Origin: Deltaproteobacteria bacterium
Lineage (GTDB): Bacteria; Desulfobacterota; GWC2-55-46; UBA9637
Direction: 5' to 3'
Length of the DNA: 11,392 nucleotides
NCBI GenBank assembly: GCA_016234985.1
Contig: JACRNK010000186.1
Coordinates: 1-11,392 of the forward strand
A program made the position numbers and the translations under genes. Below are positions 1 to 5,775 of this stretch, in pieces. Under the pieces are notes generated by a model. It made no database searches. It was not told where the DNA came from and worked only from the letters and a program-made list of their open reading frames with translations. Each line of letters opens with the position of its first letter. The stretch's first letter is position 1.

Positions 1-1
1 A

Positions 2-1099
2 GGCGTTCTGGAAACCCTGCCTGACGGGTTTGGTTTTTTAAGGGCGCCTGACTATAACTATCTTCCAGGCCCTGATGATATATACATATCTCCGTCGCAG
101 ATAAGAAGATTTAATCTCAGAACCGGCGACATTGTGTCCGGCCAGATAAGGCCGCCAAAGGAAGGGGAAAGATATTTCGCCCTTCTTAAGGTGGAAAAGG
201 TAAATTTTGAAGACCCTGAAATTGCCAGAGAGAAGATTCTATTTGATAACCTTACGCCTTTATATCCTCAGGAGAAATTGAAACTTGAGCTGCCGGGGAA
301 AAAGACCGACCTTTCTATGAGGATAATGGACCTCTTTACGCCAATCGGCATGGGGCAGAGAGGTCTTATTGTGTCTCCGCCAAGGGCAGGCAAAACAGTT
401 CTTCTCCAGAAGCTTGCCAACAGCATAACAACCAACCATCCTGATGTTGTCCTTATTGTTCTCCTTATTGATGAAAGACCCGAAGAGGTTACAGACATGC
501 AGCGCTCGGTCAAGGGCGAGGTTATAAGTTCCACCTTTGATGAACCGGCCCAGAGGCATGTCCAGGTGGCGGAAATGGTAATAGAAAAGGCCAAGAGGCT
601 GGTTGAGCATCAGCGGGATGTAGTTATTCTGCTGGATTCCATCACAAGACTTGCCAGGGCGTATAATACCGTTGTGCCGCCGAGCGGCAAGGTGCTTTCC
701 GGCGGAGTGGATTCCAATGCGCTGCACAAACCAAAGAGATTTTTTGGCGCTGCAAGGAATATTGAAGAGGGCGGGAGCCTTACCATTATGGCGACTGCGC
801 TGATTGAAACAGGCAGCCGTATGGACGAAGTTATATTTGAAGAGTTTAAAGGCACAGGCAATATGGAAATAGTCCTTGACAGGAAGTTATCCGAAAGACG
901 GATATTCCCGGCAATCGATATTAACAGGTCAGGCACGAGGAAGGAAGACCTGCTTCTTACCAAAGAAGAGTTGAATCGCATCTGGATATTAAGAAAGGTG
1001 CTTCAACCGCTCAACCCGGTGGAGAGCATGGAGTTTCTTTTAGATAAAATACAAAGCACAGATACAAACAAGGATTTTCTCAAGTCCATGAGCAAGTAG
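2..1099 (+). CDS. rho: Transcription termination factor Rho, 5'-truncated by window edge
   Basis: Hexameric RNA-dependent ATPase that ends transcription at Rho-dependent sites in the cytoplasm. The frame is open from base 2, so the gene starts to the left of the window. The 365 visible residues lack about 50 N-terminal residues compared with the usual length near 415-420. The RNA-binding cold-shock-like domain is seen at the start (DGFGFLR, then the YLPGPDDIY and [12 protein letters not shown] stretches). The ATPase core follows, with Walker A SPPRAGKT at visible residues 125-132 (nt 374-397), Walker B VVILLDS near nt 620-640, the Q/R-loop region [20 protein letters not shown], and the late EEFKGTGN and [15 protein letters not shown] motifs. 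All catalytic motifs look intact. The next gene on the strand is a small AbrB-type protein; rpmE, a common rho neighbour, is not seen. The GTG at 134 is internal and not the start. Confidence 0.98.
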   Translation, partial: GVLETLPDGFGFLRAPDYNYLPGPDDIYISPSQIRRFNLRTGDIVSGQIRPPKEGERYFALLKVEKVNFEDPEIAREKILFDNLTPLYPQEKLKLELPGKKTDLSMRIMDLFTPIGMGQRGLIVSPPRAGKTVLLQKLANSITTNHPDVVLIVLLIDERPEEVTDMQRSVKGEVISSTFDEPAQRHVQVAEMVIEKAKRLVEHQRDVVILLDSITRLARAYNTVVPPSGKVLSGGVDSNALHKPKRFFGAARNIEEGGSLTIMATALIETGSRMDEVIFEEFKGTGNMEIVLDRKLSERRIFPAIDINRSGTRKEDLLLTKEELNRIWILRKVLQPLNPVESMEFLLDKIQSTDTNKDFLKSMSK

Positions 1100-1106
1100 A
1101 TAAGAA

Positions 1107-1166
1107 ACAGTTATGAGTTCGGAGTTAGGAGTAAAAGATTAGCTACGAACTCCTGACTCCAAACTG
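1107..1166. repeat. Imperfect inverted repeat between rho and the AbrB-type gene
   Basis: The left arm 1116-1132 (AGTTCGGAGTTAGGAGT) pairs with the right arm 1149-1165 (ACTCCTGACTCCAAACT) at 15 of 17 positions around a 16-base loop. An outer ACAGTT at 1107-1112 can alternatively pair with AACTGT at 1161-1166. No T-run follows, so it is not a standard intrinsic terminator. The wording (AGTTCGGAGT) recurs in the hairpin between pgk and tpiA, which suggests a dispersed palindromic element of this genome. Confidence 0.7.
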
Positions 1167-1186
1167 TAGCTTGGAGGTGTCAAAGA

Positions 1187-1387
1187 ATGAAAACAAAGAT
1201 TGTTAAAATAGCAAAAGGCAAAGAAGGGGTGGTCTTGCCGGGGGACTATCTGAGATATCTTGAACTGATACCCGGCGCTGAGGTTGAACTTGCCCTTGAC
1301 AAAAATAAAAAATGGATAATCATCAGGCCGCTGCACGGAGAGGATTTTATGGAGCACTTTAAAAGCACCATGGAGACAATGGCTTAA
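1187..1387 (+). CDS. Small AbrB/MazE-type (SpoVT-AbrB fold) DNA-binding protein
   Basis: A 66-residue protein. Residues 1-50 have the swapped-hairpin AbrB pattern: short beta strands, a GVVLPGDYLRYLELIPGAEVEL core, and a final hydrophobic strand WIIIRPL. The C-terminal tail (EDFMEHFKSTMETM) is probably helical. Family members are transcription regulators or antitoxins that bind DNA as dimers. The start is well supported by GGAGGT at 1173-1178, eight bases before ATG. No toxin (PIN, MazF-like) reads downstream on the same strand, since the next genes are convergent, so it looks like a lone regulator. It could be co-transcribed with rho, though a hairpin repeat separates them. Its target cannot be told from sequence. 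Confidence 0.8.
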   Translation: MKTKIVKIAKGKEGVVLPGDYLRYLELIPGAEVELALDKNKKWIIIRPLHGEDFMEHFKSTMETMA

Positions 1388-1546
1388 TCTATCATAGATA
1401 TAATTGTAAAGTGAAAATTGTAAACTCGAGCGGAACGGCTGACGCTTCGCTTCGGTTTTGGACAAAGCGGATTTCTTCCCACGCTGTTCTCGCTTAGGTT
1501 GGCGAATTTTTCGGGCGGCTGAGCCTCAAATTGGATAGAGGTAGGT
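1388..1546. other. Gene-free junction between AbrB-type gene and restriction island
   Basis: No convincing gene lies here. AATTGTAAA occurs twice, at 1402-1410 and 1416-1424. A GC-richer block with CGCTTCGCTTCGG wording follows at about 1425-1530, unlike the AT-rich island beside it. I see no copy of the tRNA-Leu 3' end that could act as a far attachment site, and no hairpin with a T-run. It may be the left border of the island or a degraded repeat. Confidence 0.5.
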
Positions 1547-1987
1547 TTAGGATTCTTGCTTTGGTTTTCTCATTATAAACAAGTCTTTGAACCCTCTCAA
1601 ATAAAAATTGAATTGTCTGGCTCGGTGATGCCAAATCTGTGTGTTTGAGGTTTGGTTGTGTCGGGTGAGGCAAACAATATCAATCGGCTCAAAATACTTT
1701 TCCAGCCTCTGCCAAAGCAAAAATCCAACTGCTGTAAATTTCTTTTTGATCCATTGGTCGGCAATAACCAATCCCATTGCCTTGCCCGGTTTCAAAATTC
1801 GCGCTATTTCAGAGGCAGTTTTTCCTAATTCGTCATAAAATTCTGTTTTCTCGCAAGAAATTTTTCCGATACACTGCTTCTCATCTGAATACTTAATATT
1901 GTCAGAGTAAGGCGAATCTATAAAGACAAAGTCCACAGAGTTATCATCTAATGGAATCTTCCTTGCATCATTCTGGATAATGGTCAA
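1547..1987 (-). CDS. C-terminal part of a DNA methyltransferase (M1-C)
   Basis: 146 residues matching the second half of an amino-methyltransferase. The opening IIQNDARKIPLDDNSVDFVF is the usual lead-in to the catalytic loop, here IDSPYSDNIKYS (residues 23-34), in the place of D/S-P-P-Y. A helix-rich ARILKPGKAMGLVIADQW block (residues 62-79) and the tail RHNQTSNTQIWHHRARQFNFYLRGFKDLFIMRK (about 109-141) follow. The SAM-binding motif I is absent and is found instead in the M1-N fragment at 4017-4292. The TTG start at 1987 lies inside the end of the 74-residue gene (20-base overlap), with AAGGAAG just before it, so translation would be coupled. The frame upstream of the TTG gives an isoleucine-rich stretch with no methyltransferase character. 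Either a remnant or one subunit of a split enzyme; alone it should be inactive. Confidence 0.72.
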   Translation of the reverse strand: MTIIQNDARKIPLDDNSVDFVFIDSPYSDNIKYSDEKQCIGKISCEKTEFYDELGKTASEIARILKPGKAMGLVIADQWIKKKFTAVGFLLWQRLEKYFEPIDIVCLTRHNQTSNTQIWHHRARQFNFYLRGFKDLFIMRKPKQES

Positions 1988-2192
1988 TTCTTCCTTTAAT
2001 CCAATCCCAATCTGGATTATAATGATTAAAAAATGATTTAAAATTATCTTTCAGCCATTCGTAATAATCATCTTCAACATATTTACAAAAAGTCTCAACA
2101 AGAGATTTCTTTGAAATTCCTTTGGGAATCTCAATCCCCGAATCTTCAAATTCTTCCTCTAAAAATTCTTTTACAACTTGCCTGTCTAACAT
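1968..2192 (-). CDS. Unrecognised 74-residue acidic protein inside the R-M island
   Basis: I do not recognise this protein. It is rich in acidic and aromatic residues (18 D/E against 10 K/R), with an early EFLEEEFEDSG stretch and a later DDYYEWLKDNFKSFFNHY stretch that looks helical. It has no signal peptide, membrane segment or cysteine pair. Expression is well supported: GGAGG lies nine bases upstream of ATG, one of the best ribosome sites in the island. It follows M2 by 39 bases and overlaps M1-C by 20 bases, so it is probably translated in the same operon. Possible roles, all unproven, are a methyltransferase accessory, a nuclease inhibitor, or the head of a displaced gene. Confidence 0.65.
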   Translation of the reverse strand: MLDRQVVKEFLEEEFEDSGIEIPKGISKKSLVETFCKYVEDDYYEWLKDNFKSFFNHYNPDWDWIKGRIDHYPE

Positions 2193-2231
2193 TTCTCAAT
2201 CCTCCAATGAATTATTTTTTTAAGTCTGCCG

Positions 2232-3290
2232 CTACCTGCCTCCTGTTGCAGTATTGAGTTTGAGTTGATTTATCTGTCCTTCTGTAAAAAGTCGATTCTT
2301 TGCTAATTCGCAGTATTTCTTATCAATCTCAATCCCTATACCTTTTCTTTCTGTTCGCAAACAGGCAAGTAAAGTTGAACCGCTGCCAAGAAATGGATCA
2401 AGTATTGTGTCTCCAACAAAACTAAAAAGTTTTATGCACCTTCTTGGCAATTCAACAGGAAATGGAGCAGGGTGACCTATTCGTTTTTTACTCTCTCCGC
2501 TGAAGTTCCAGACCCCATTTGTCCATTCCATGAATTCCTTTTTAGTTACATCTGATTTTCTACTTCCGCTCATCTTTTTCCATTCCTTTTTATAAAGAAC
2601 TACAATAACCTCAACAGGCGCTATGACATAAGGCGCTGATGCTGAAAGCCATGAACCCCATGCAGTCCTGCGGGAAATATTCTGTTCATTCCATACAATT
2701 GTTGAGTGATATTTAAAACCTATCTCCTTTGCAATAGTTGTAATATCTGCACAGACACTTTGCTGTCCACCCTTATTTTTATCAAGGGGTATATTTAAAC
2801 AGAACCGTCCATCATCTTTTAAAAAATCATAACACCTCTCAAGCCATTTTTTTGTAAAAGAAAGGTAATCATCATATGACATCGTGTCATTATGGGAATT
2901 GTATAGAATGTTAACATTATACGGGGGAGAAGTTACAATTAGATCAATAGATTTGTTTTCGATTGAGTTGAGATTCAAAATGTCATCATTATATATCCAA
3001 ATAAAATCATTATGATAATAGGGTTTGCTTATTTTTACTTTATAATCAGTAAGAGCCTCTCTTATTTGGAATTCATTTTTTTTATACTTGCTTGGATTTT
3101 GAGGAGCTTCAATTGTAAAGCTATTTTTTAAGTATTTTTCTAATACATCTTTACTGAAACGCCTCTGTCCACCAGGAGTTTTAGACGAAATAATTAATCC
3201 TTTTTTCTCCATTCTGTAAATAGTAGCAATGCTAACACCCACATAATTAGCCGCTTCTTTTGTAGCAAGTAGAAATTTAGATTTTATCAT
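2232..3290 (-). CDS. DNA methyltransferase with N-terminal MerR/excisionase-type helix-turn-helix (M2)
   Basis: 352 residues from ATG at 3290; a GTG at 3299 in frame would add three residues. Residues 6-55 form a winged helix-turn-helix of MerR/excisionase type (TKEAANYVGVSIATIYRMEKKG, then GGQRRFSKDVLEKYL). The methyltransferase follows in beta-class order: catalytic motif IV TSPPY at 120-124, target-recognition region about 130-265, motif X near 273-290 (HPAPFPVELPRRC), and SAM-binding motif I DPFLGSGST at 298-306 with E321 after it. TSPPY favours N4-cytosine methylation, but adenine-N6 is possible. All motifs are intact. It lies after the HNH endonuclease and is likely its protective partner. 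The extra DNA-binding domain plus the repeats at its promoter suggest self-regulation. The gene is AT-rich beside the backbone genes, consistent with transfer. Confidence 0.92.
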   Translation of the reverse strand: MIKSKFLLATKEAANYVGVSIATIYRMEKKGLIISSKTPGGQRRFSKDVLEKYLKNSFTIEAPQNPSKYKKNEFQIREALTDYKVKISKPYYHNDFIWIYNDDILNLNSIENKSIDLIVTSPPYNVNILYNSHNDTMSYDDYLSFTKKWLERCYDFLKDDGRFCLNIPLDKNKGGQQSVCADITTIAKEIGFKYHSTIVWNEQNISRRTAWGSWLSASAPYVIAPVEVIVVLYKKEWKKMSGSRKSDVTKKEFMEWTNGVWNFSGESKKRIGHPAPFPVELPRRCIKLFSFVGDTILDPFLGSGSTLLACLRTERKGIGIEIDKKYCELAKNRLFTEGQINQLKLNTATGGR

Positions 3291-3293
3291 GAG

Positions 3294-3318
3294 CAACACT
3301 TTACAACACTAATCAACA
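3294..3318 (-). promoter_or_regulatory. Candidate operator: three TGTTG repeats at exact 10-bp spacing
   Basis: On the - strand TGTTG occurs at 3318-3314, 3308-3304 and 3298-3294, giving three sites on the same DNA face one helical turn apart. The middle and last copies extend to GTGTTG. They lie between the -35 box and the ATG of M2 and flank or overlap the -10 box. A protein bound here would block the promoter. The obvious candidate is the helix-turn-helix of M2 itself (inference). Confidence 0.5.
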
Positions 3319-3326
3319 TTTGTCAA
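3298..3326 (-). promoter_or_regulatory. Sigma-70-type promoter for M2, predicting a leaderless mRNA
   Basis: Perfect -35 TTGACA at 3326-3321 and -10 TAAAGT at 3303-3298, separated by exactly 17 bases. The expected transcription start is about 3291, next to the A of ATG at 3290. No Shine-Dalgarno sequence precedes that ATG, which fits a leaderless or near-leaderless message. Confidence 0.7.
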
Positions 3327-3359
3327 TTTTTAAAGACTATAATAGTTGTTTGAAGAAAA

Positions 3360-4016
3360 CTATGCTTTAAAATATTGATATATAGATTTTCCTAATGCCC
3401 TTGAAACAGGTAATATCTTTTTGCCAGTCTTCTGTCTGATTCTGCGTATAGCCCTTTGCCAGTCAAGTGAACCTTTTGATATTAATTGAATGGTATTTGA
3501 AGGTATCTCTTGATTTGGAAAAGCATCAAATAGTGTTTCAATTCTGGCGTCTACCGTTGGAAGTGAAAGTAATTGTTTCATTACATCTGGTGGATTTGAC
3601 TTAACCCATGCCTGTTTGCCAGCATTGCACTCTTCACATAATGTCTGATAGTTAGACATTTCTGAAAGACCACCCCACTCTACTGGAATAATATGATCAA
3701 CTGTTAACTTTTTACCATCATTCACACCAAACCCACAAGCCATGCATCTAAAACTATCATTATGGAAAACTAAATATCTTTCTTTGCGACTGATGGCTTT
3801 TCTTATTCCTTTTGGCGGAAGTTTTTCTTTATCTAATAATCTATGATAGCCATCTCCTCTTGTTTCTATTTGCCAGCCTTCCTGACGCAAAGTTCGGATA
3901 GTTCTTGGAACATCATTTGCCCCTGTTATTTCACGAAATTTCTGATTATGAACCCATTCTCCAATATGCTTCTTAAAATGTTCTATTATAAGGCTCTTAC
4001 TACCTTGTTTTTTCAA
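3360..4016 (-). CDS. HNH endonuclease with N-terminal winged helix, likely restriction enzyme
   Basis: 218 residues. Residues 8-60 look like a winged helix (HFKKHIGEWVHNQKFREI, then RTIRTLRQEGWQI). The HNH nuclease is at 91-134: C91-x2-C94, DH at 107-108, N122, C127-x2-C130 and N131, i.e. a zinc-stapled beta-beta-alpha metal site with DHIIP and the LCEECNAGK helix. Wing plus HNH is known among type II restriction enzymes. The start is TTG at 4016, directly after the TAA of M1-N and in the same frame. GGAGG seven bases upstream of the TTG, inside the last codons of M1-N, decides the start, since the first internal Met (92) is beyond the winged helix. Next to two methyltransferase genes, a restriction role is more likely than a homing role. 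Recognition site unknown. Confidence 0.85.
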   Translation of the reverse strand: MKKQGSKSLIIEHFKKHIGEWVHNQKFREITGANDVPRTIRTLRQEGWQIETRGDGYHRLLDKEKLPPKGIRKAISRKERYLVFHNDSFRCMACGFGVNDGKKLTVDHIIPVEWGGLSEMSNYQTLCEECNAGKQAWVKSNPPDVMKQLLSLPTVDARIETLFDAFPNQEIPSNTIQLISKGSLDWQRAIRRIRQKTGKKILPVSRALGKSIYQYFKA

Positions 4017-4292
4017 TTAATTGCCTCCATTATGGTTGCTATCTGCCCTGTATCCTCTGCTTATTGCACAGGCAATTGTTGTTCCGCTCCCCATAAAAAG
4101 GTTATTTACATAAGGCTCTTTAATGTCAATAAGATACTCGTCAAAAAGTCTTTTAACCAGTTGAGGAATAAACTTTGCGGGATAGCGGTGGTATCCGTGG
4201 GTAATATAAGCAGTATCTTTTCTGGTTTTATCAGAAAAAGACCACGAATAATCAATTTTTGTTTTTGAAAATAATGTTGCTACTTGGCTCAT
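4017..4292 (-). CDS. N-terminal part of a DNA methyltransferase (M1-N)
   Basis: 91 residues from ATG at 4292. Residues 31-53 carry the THGYHRYPAKFIPQLVKRLF motif-X-like region. Residues 63-72 are SAM-binding motif I (NNLFMGSGTT), followed by GYRADSN (80-86), the acidic motif II that contacts SAM ribose. The protein then stops after HNGGN, before any catalytic motif. The missing half looks like M1-C, 2 kb further along the same strand. No clear ribosome site precedes the ATG. The gene starts four bases after the stop of an XRE-regulator remnant, so coupling to that frame would be the likely original arrangement. It is either a pseudogene end left by insertion of the HNH/M2 module, or a separately made SAM-binding subunit. 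The last codons serve as ribosome site for the HNH gene. Confidence 0.7.
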   Translation of the reverse strand: MSQVATLFSKTKIDYSWSFSDKTRKDTAYITHGYHRYPAKFIPQLVKRLFDEYLIDIKEPYVNNLFMGSGTTIACAISRGYRADSNHNGGN

Positions 4293-4296
4293 ATTA

Positions 4297-4452
4297 TTAC
4301 TTGATTAAATCGTCCACCTTAACATCTAACGCTTTGGCTATTTTTGATAGTGTCTCGACAGTGTGGTTTGGGCTTTCACCTGTCTCAATTTTAACAACAA
4401 TATTCAAAGCAAAATCGGCATCTTTCTGATAGAAAATCTTGGGAGATGCCTT
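4297..4452 (-). pseudogene. 5'-truncated XRE/Cro-type regulator
   Basis: An open frame of 51 codons (4452-4300, stop 4299-4297) reads QKDADFALNIVVKIETGESP, then a stretch ending ETLSKIAKALDVKVDDLIK. This is the second half of a Cro/C1-type helix-turn-helix: recognition helix, IETGESP turn, and the KIAKALDV helix. The first helix and usual start (about 20 residues) are missing. An in-frame TAA closes the frame at 4455-4453, three bases from the tRNA-Leu end, and no ATG is in frame. Such regulators often precede methyltransferase genes as controllers, and here M1-N follows by four bases. It was probably cut when the tRNA-side junction formed. Confidence 0.72.
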
Positions 4453-4457
4453 TTATC

Positions 4458-4541
4458 TGGTGCCGAAGGGGGGATTCGAACCCCCATGGGTCGCCCCACT
4501 AGCACCTCAAGCTAGCGTGTCTGCCATTCCACCACTTCGGC
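4458..4541 (-). tRNA. tRNA-Leu (anticodon GAG)
   Basis: Acceptor arms GCCGAAG (4541-4535) and CTTCGGC (4468-4462) pair fully, followed by discriminator A and an encoded CCA at 4460-4458. The anticodon stem CTAGC/GCTAG holds the loop TTGAGGT, giving anticodon GAG. A long variable arm (around TGGGGCGACCCA) marks class II. The T arm GGGGGTTCGAATCCCCC is canonical. It lies 29 bases after secG; the secG-tRNA-Leu(GAG) pairing is also known in E. coli (leuU). The accessory island starts directly at its 3' end. Confidence 0.97.
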
Positions 4542-4570
4542 TTTTTGTTGAAAGGCGCGGTAAAATCTAT

Positions 4571-4930
4571 CTACTTAGGCGCGGCGCCTGATGTATCCTG
4601 CGTCGTATTGGAGGCTGGCGGTGTCGGCTGCTGTTGTTGCGTTGTTGGCTGAGCTTCATGTTTCACTGCCGGAGCGTCCTTCATAATAGAGCTTGTTGTT
4701 CTGGCGCTGCCCATGTAAGTAAGATAAAGGGATGTTACCATAAAGACAACGGCGCATCCCGCTGTAATCTTGCTCAAGAATGTAGCCGGCCCCGCGCTTC
4801 CAAAAAGGGTCTGGCTTGACGAGCCGCCAAATGACGCCCCTATGCTTGCCCCTTTCCCTGCCTGCAATAAAACAACTATAACCAGAAATATGCTGACAAG
4901 GATATGAAGTATTATTACTGCTGTATACAT
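4571..4930 (-). CDS. secG: Preprotein translocase subunit SecG
   Basis: Inner-membrane subunit of the SecYEG protein-export channel, 119 residues. The first membrane helix is at about 3-23 (AVIILHILVSIFLVIVVLLQ). The conserved cytoplasmic loop GKGASIGASFGGSSSQTLFG follows, then the second helix at about 53-73 (LSKITAGCAVVFMVTSLYL). The tail after 80 is Gln/Pro/Thr-rich low complexity, normal for SecG. ATG at 4930 has GGAGGT at 4945-4940, which overlaps the last codons and stop of tpiA, so the two are translationally linked. It is the last protein gene before the tRNA-Leu. Confidence 0.95.
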   Translation of the reverse strand: MYTAVIILHILVSIFLVIVVLLQAGKGASIGASFGGSSSQTLFGSAGPATFLSKITAGCAVVFMVTSLYLTYMGSARTTSSIMKDAPAVKHEAQPTTQQQQPTPPASNTTQDTSGAAPK

Positions 4931-4937
4931 TTATTTG

Positions 4938-5699
4938 CTACCTCCGTTTTTCAAATTTTACAATCCTTGAAAATTCTTCTGCTGAAACACTTGCCCCGCC
5001 TACCAGCGCTCCGTCTATATTCGGCTCTGCCATAATGCTGTCAATGTTGTTTGGTTTAACGCTTCCGCCGTATATAATCCTTGTTTCCTTAAGCGCCTCT
5101 CTGTCAAATATCTCATGCAGCAATTCTCTTATAGCATAGTGAACCTCTTCCGCCTGTTCAGGCGCGGCTGTCTTGCCTGTGCCGATGGCCCATACCGGTT
5201 CGTATGCTATAGTAACATCTTTCATTTGGCCATTGCCAATATTTTTTAATCCTTCGGATGCCTGCTTTCTGATAATTTCTATGGTCTTATTGTTTTCCCT
5301 CTGTTCAAGGGTTTCACCAACGCACAGTATCGGTTTTAAACCCTCTTTCAACGATGCCAGAATCTTTTTATTTACTGTCCCATCTGTTTCATGAAAATAC
5401 TGCCTTCTTTCCGAGTGTCCTATTATAACATACCGGCAGCCTACATCTTTCAGCATCTCCGGAGATATCTCGCCTGTGTAAGCGCCGCTTTTTTCCCAGA
5501 ACACATCCTGGCCGCATAATTTTATAGGAGTATCAGCCAAAAGATAATTTATGTGGTGCAGCGCCGTAAATGGCGGAGCTACTATCACCTCAACATTGTT
5601 TGCCCCTTTTATTGCATCTCTGATCTTCAAGACCAGAGATGCAGCCTGGTTGACGGTCATGTGCATCTTCCAGTTTCCTGCTATAAGGGGCATTTGCAT
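4938..5699 (-). CDS. tpiA: Triosephosphate isomerase
   Basis: Interconverts dihydroxyacetone phosphate and glyceraldehyde-3-phosphate in the cytoplasm. 253 residues, normal length. The active site is complete: N9 and K11 (AGNWKMH), catalytic H95 (IGHSERR), catalytic base E167 (AYEPVWAIGTG), the flexible loop 6 AIGTGKTA, and phosphate-binding GGSVKP (211-216) and GALVGG (230-235). ATG 5699 or the second ATG two codons later (5693) could be the start; neither has a clear ribosome site, unlike the other genes of this cluster. The space to pgk is filled by a hairpin-forming repeat. The stop overlaps the secG ribosome site. TIM normally works as a dimer. Confidence 0.97.
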   Translation of the reverse strand: MQMPLIAGNWKMHMTVNQAASLVLKIRDAIKGANNVEVIVAPPFTALHHINYLLADTPIKLCGQDVFWEKSGAYTGEISPEMLKDVGCRYVIIGHSERRQYFHETDGTVNKKILASLKEGLKPILCVGETLEQRENNKTIEIIRKQASEGLKNIGNGQMKDVTIAYEPVWAIGTGKTAAPEQAEEVHYAIRELLHEIFDREALKETRIIYGGSVKPNNIDSIMAEPNIDGALVGGASVSAEEFSRIVKFEKRR

Positions 5700-5775
5700 A
5701 CTGATAGTTTGTAGTTAGTAGTTGGTAGTTCTGTAGTTACTACGAACTACGAACTCAACACTCCGAACTGTTTTT
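5700..5775. repeat. Palindromic AGTT/AACT repeat in the pgk-tpiA spacer
   Basis: The whole spacer is made of GTAGTT/GAACTA words. The arm 5720-5737 (AGTTGGTAGTTCTGTAGT) pairs with 5739-5755 (ACTACGAACTACGAACT), with one mismatch and one bulge around a tiny loop. A CGAACT/AGTTCG word and AGTTCGGAGT (- strand, near 5759-5769) match the repeat after rho. In the mRNA the hairpin lies just before tpiA, which lacks a ribosome site. Confidence 0.72.

Noticed and set aside
260..981. Long open frames on the - strand opposite rho
   Set aside because: They are antisense shadows of a highly conserved gene, with no ribosome site or recognisable domain.
1187..1387. AbrB-type protein as the antitoxin of a toxin-antitoxin pair
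   Set aside because: No toxin-like gene follows or overlaps on the + strand; the next genes are convergent.
1388..1546. A duplicated tRNA-Leu 3' end as island attachment site
   Set aside because: No stretch here matches the tRNA T-arm or acceptor end beyond a few bases, and there is no integrase gene in the window.
1988..2060. Extension of the M1-C frame upstream of its TTG to recover the missing methyltransferase middle
   Set aside because: The frame reads an isoleucine-rich stretch with no methyltransferase motif and lies inside the coding frame of the 74-residue gene.
3360..4016. HNH protein as a homing endonuclease that invaded M1
   Set aside because: The winged helix plus HNH form and the adjacent complete methyltransferase fit a type II restriction enzyme better; there is no intron or intein signal. 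Not fully excluded.
5700..5775. CRISPR-like array from the repeated GTAGTT words
   Set aside because: The repeats are short, irregular and palindromic with no spacers of even length, and no cas genes are near.
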